From assembly GCF_022429645.1 (NCBI RefSeq), contig NZ_CP092480.1, positions 585,501-649,500 of the forward strand: a stretch of 64,000 nucleotides of DNA, in the 5' to 3' direction. The position numbers and the translations under genes are program-made. Positions 61,895-64,000 of the stretch are shown here, in pieces. The notes under the pieces are model-generated. The model did no database searches. It saw only the letters and a program-made list of their open reading frames with translations, and was not told the origin of the DNA. This stretch comes from Lutibacter sp. A80 (GTDB lineage: Bacteria; Bacteroidota; Bacteroidia; Flavobacteriales; Flavobacteriaceae). The stretch's first letter is position 1. Every line of letters begins with the position of its first letter.

Positions 61895-62287
61895 TTAGTG
61901 CTTTTTAGTATTACAATTGCAGTTACATCCTGAGAGCTCGTTTGAAATTGGGGCCATAGCTTCTAATGTTCCATTAATTAATTTTTGAATAGCAATATCA
62001 GGGTCAGTTTCGTCTATTTTATAACAAGCTACTCCATATTTGGCTAATTTTTCAGTGGCTCCTGAGCCAATACCTCGAGTTAATAAAATATCACATTCAA
62101 GTAACACATGTTTATTGCTTTCATTCTGGAAAAAATTCCTTAATGTTTCATCTCTAGACAATTCAAGCAATCTTTTGTGTTCTATTACAGCTCCATTTAT
62201 TGTATAAATTAAATAGTTTCTGCACTTTCCTGTATGATTAAAGATGCTTTTTTTATTTTGAAAAGTAACGGCTACAATATTTTTCAT
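61895..62287 (-). CDS. NifX/NifB-type FeMo-cofactor-binding-fold protein
   Basis: The 130-residue protein belongs to the dinitrogenase iron-molybdenum cofactor family (PF02579 fold): 'IVAVTFQNKKSIFNHTGKCRNYLIYTI' across 3-29, then 'LLECDILLTRGIGSGATEKLAKYGV'. The C-terminus 'SGCNCNCNTKKH' has Cys/His suited for metal or Fe-S binding. There are no nif genes in the window. In non-fixers such proteins probably handle Fe-S clusters or molybdenum. Confidence 0.85.
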   Translation of the reverse strand: MKNIVAVTFQNKKSIFNHTGKCRNYLIYTINGAVIEHKRLLELSRDETLRNFFQNESNKHVLLECDILLTRGIGSGATEKLAKYGVACYKIDETDPDIAIQKLINGTLEAMAPISNELSGCNCNCNTKKH

Positions 62288-62307
62288 AAATAATTTCTAT
62301 TTTAATT

Positions 62308-62341
62308 CAAATTTAAAATTAAATAGGGTAGTAGACTGCAA
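62308..62341 (-). promoter_or_regulatory. Putative promoter of the NifX-like gene
   Basis: On the minus strand TTG (62341-62339), a 23-bp spacer and TAAATTTG (62315-62308) match the Bacteroidota consensus at its upper spacing limit. Confidence 0.45.
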
Positions 62342-62427
62342 CTTTGGTTACTATAAATTATAGAGAATTTAAAATAATTAAACCTTTGATAGCATAAAAC
62401 AATAAAAGGTGAATAAATTAAGTTAGT

Positions 62428-63666
62428 CTATTTTTTATTTTTCTCTTCAATCCATTTAGACATATATTTAGTGCTTTTTAAAGTATGGTGTAATAACATT
62501 GAACCAATAAAATTTTGATTTCTATGGTTTTCTAAATCTTTAAAAATAGTTTCAATTTTTAACATCAATTCTTTTCCAAATTTATTTTTAGAAAAATTAG
62601 AATTGATAATTTGTATGCCATTTTGTTGTTTTTTTAACCAAATTTCTTCATTCTGATATAATTTTATGGCTTTTTCAATAAAATTATTAAAATCATTTTC
62701 AATAAATCCAGCATAAGGTAAACCACCATTATTTATACCTTCAGAACCGATAGAAGTAGTAATAGACGGTGTTCCATAAATCATGGCATCTATAAGTTTA
62801 CCTTTTAATCCGGCTCCAAATAATAATGGAGCTAAACATATTCGGGCATTTGAAAAGGAAATTTCTTTATTTTTTGCCCAACCTTCAATTAAAAATCCTT
62901 CTTTGGCATTGTGTAATTGTAGTACACTTTGATTATCTCCATACGCTCCATAAATATGAATTGTAGCTTTTGGTAGTTGCTTTTTAATTTTTGGCCAAAT
63001 ATGTTTTTTTAATGTTCTAACAGCTTCTAAATTAGGCTTGTGTTTAAAATTACCTATAGTCATAAAATCTACTCTTTCATTAAATGAAGGATAATTTTTA
63101 AAGGTATTTTGTGTTATTTCATTTAATAAAAAAGGAGTATAACAAAGTATATTTAAATCAATTTTAAATTTTGTAATTAATAATTCTAATTCATATTTAG
63201 AAATAATTAAAGATATATCACAACGATATATACTAGCAATTTCTCGCTTAGTAATATCATTATTTAGTAAAATTTTATTTGTTTCAACCTTACTTTTAAA
63301 TTGTTTTTCTCTTGCAAACCTTAAAAAATGTAAATCTTCAGTATCTAATATTTTAAGTGCGTTTGGACAATTTTCAGAAACTCTCCATCCAAATTGTTCT
63401 TCCGTTAAATACCTGTCAAACAAAACAATATCAGGTTGGTATTGAATAATTAAATCATCAAAACTACTACAGTTTAGTTCAATTTTTGAAGCTTTAATTC
63501 CTGCTTCAGAAAGATTATAAGATTGTGTTGTTTTAGAGGCAGAGCTAACAAAATAAATATCTAAACCATATTCTTTAAAAATACTTATTAGTTGTAATAT
63601 TCTAGTTCCAGCAGCTGTAGTAGTAGGTTCTGGCCATACAAATCCTATAATTAATATTTTTTTCAT
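62428..63666 (-). CDS. GT4-family glycosyltransferase (GT-B fold)
   Basis: The 412-residue protein has an N-terminal Rossmann half ('ILIIGFVWPEPTTTAAGTRILQLIS') and a C-terminal half with 'FMTIGNFKHKPNLEAVR', 'IHIYGAYG', 'FLIEGWAKNKEISFSNARICLAPLLFGAGLKGKLIDAMIYGTPSITT' across about 258-305, which are typical of the GT4 acceptor/donor cleft. The classic E-x7-E is present loosely as 'G-x-K-x-K-x-x-D-A-M'. It probably builds a surface polysaccharide; donor and acceptor are unknown. A -7 element TACATTTG lies on the minus strand at 63678-63671. Confidence 0.85.
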   Translation of the reverse strand: MKKILIIGFVWPEPTTTAAGTRILQLISIFKEYGLDIYFVSSASKTTQSYNLSEAGIKASKIELNCSSFDDLIIQYQPDIVLFDRYLTEEQFGWRVSENCPNALKILDTEDLHFLRFAREKQFKSKVETNKILLNNDITKREIASIYRCDISLIISKYELELLITKFKIDLNILCYTPFLLNEITQNTFKNYPSFNERVDFMTIGNFKHKPNLEAVRTLKKHIWPKIKKQLPKATIHIYGAYGDNQSVLQLHNAKEGFLIEGWAKNKEISFSNARICLAPLLFGAGLKGKLIDAMIYGTPSITTSIGSEGINNGGLPYAGFIENDFNNFIEKAIKLYQNEEIWLKKQQNGIQIINSNFSKNKFGKELMLKIETIFKDLENHRNQNFIGSMLLHHTLKSTKYMSKWIEEKNKK

Positions 63667-64000
63667 AATTCAAATGTATAAATAAGAATTTAGTTAATAT
63701 TTAAATTTATATAAAAGCAAAAATATGCTATTTAACTTAATCTGTTTTTAAAATTAAACAGTAAATTATTAATTAGTTAATATATTAATATAAAGCTGTT
63801 TAACTACTTATTGATAACTTATTGTTTAATTTATTAAACGCTAAATAAGTCGGTATTTTTTTAAGAAAAAACTTAGTAAATACATCACTTTACAATTATT
63901 TATGTCAATTATATTAACTTGAAATATAAAAAATTAAATAGGAAGTGTTATATTTGCACAAGTTTATAATTAATTAGTCATTATTTTATAAGCAGGTCAT
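63667..64000 (+). promoter_or_regulatory. 334-bp gene-free end stretch with a -7 element pointing right
   Basis: No gene is seen. TATATTTG (63949-63956) is a TAnnTTTG match on the plus strand followed by CAC, so a rightward gene probably begins past the end of the window. The nearest TTG is 27 bp upstream, too far for a clean -33. Confidence 0.35.

Noticed and set aside
61895-62287. Evidence for nitrogen fixation.
   Set aside because: A lone NifX/NifB-fold protein is common in non-fixing bacteria, and no nifHDK or other nif gene is in the window.

Overview
The window is a chromosome segment of a member of the Bacteroidota, most likely family Flavobacteriaceae. The base composition is very AT-rich. 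Recognisable promoters follow the Bacteroidota pattern TTG-N17-23-TAnnTTTG rather than the sigma70 pattern. Many lipoproteins carry a Cys shortly after an N-terminal hydrophobic stretch. Several families are typical of the phylum: DUF4252 pairs behind a sigma factor, a BtuG-like B12 lipoprotein, TIGR02757, and serC-serA-DUF1015. I cannot name genus or species from the sequence alone.

Layout. 1-3.5 kb: a lipoprotein, a TPR histidine kinase and two tRNAs (Leu-GAG, Lys-TTT). 3.5-17.6 kb: housekeeping genes, including shikimate kinase, a phosphoribosyltransferase, an Hsp15-like protein, an FKBP lipoprotein, RmuC, an acyltransferase, an MFS carrier, GcvT, an Xaa-Pro aminopeptidase, TIGR02757, a sulfurtransferase and a large Asp-box propeller protein. 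17.7-25.6 kb: an accessory region (below). 25.6-27 kb: a membrane protein/XRE regulator pair and a Qnr-like pentapeptide protein. 27-36 kb: a largely minus-strand block with a SlyD-like isomerase, MiaA, a K+ channel, a DEDDh exonuclease/GIY-YIG fusion, YggS, DUF1015, SerA, SerC and an acyl-CoA reductase. 36-44.3 kb: ferredoxin, CutC, YchF, an EamA carrier, a possible 34-residue membrane protein, ParE and ParC. 44.3-52.2 kb: a cobalamin locus with a six-gene minus-strand operon (cobU, cobT, cobS, cobC, btuF-like, PduO-like), facing a B12 riboswitch followed by btuB and a btuG-like lipoprotein. 52-64 kb: an S41 protease, a sigma/anti-sigma-like/DUF4252 cluster, an M1 aminopeptidase, an HTH regulator divergent from an M14 peptidase with five shared palindromic operators, an Lrp regulator, a FeMo-co-binding-fold protein and a glycosyltransferase.

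The most unusual part is 17.7-25.6 kb. Small unrelated genes, all on the plus strand, are separated by repeats of about 130-200 bp that fold back on themselves. Repeats start with a YAAC-type box and end with a GTT box. For at least four genes, the bases at the upstream GTT box are the reverse complement of the bases just after that same gene (for example GTTAGCACAC upstream and GTGTGCTAAC downstream of the GIY-YIG gene). Circular gene cassettes with a split attC-like site would leave this pattern. No integrase gene is in the window, so this looks like an integrase-less cassette cluster of a kind I do not recognise for this phylum. Two of the cassettes encode a nuclease-like/helicase DUF2075 protein and a GIY-YIG nuclease, which are candidate defence genes.

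Genes that work together: the cobalamin locus imports corrinoids across the outer membrane (BtuB, BtuG-like, BtuF-like) and rebuilds the lower ligand (CobU, CobT, CobS, CobC). SerC and SerA make serine. ParE and ParC form topoisomerase IV, a potential client of the Qnr-like protein.
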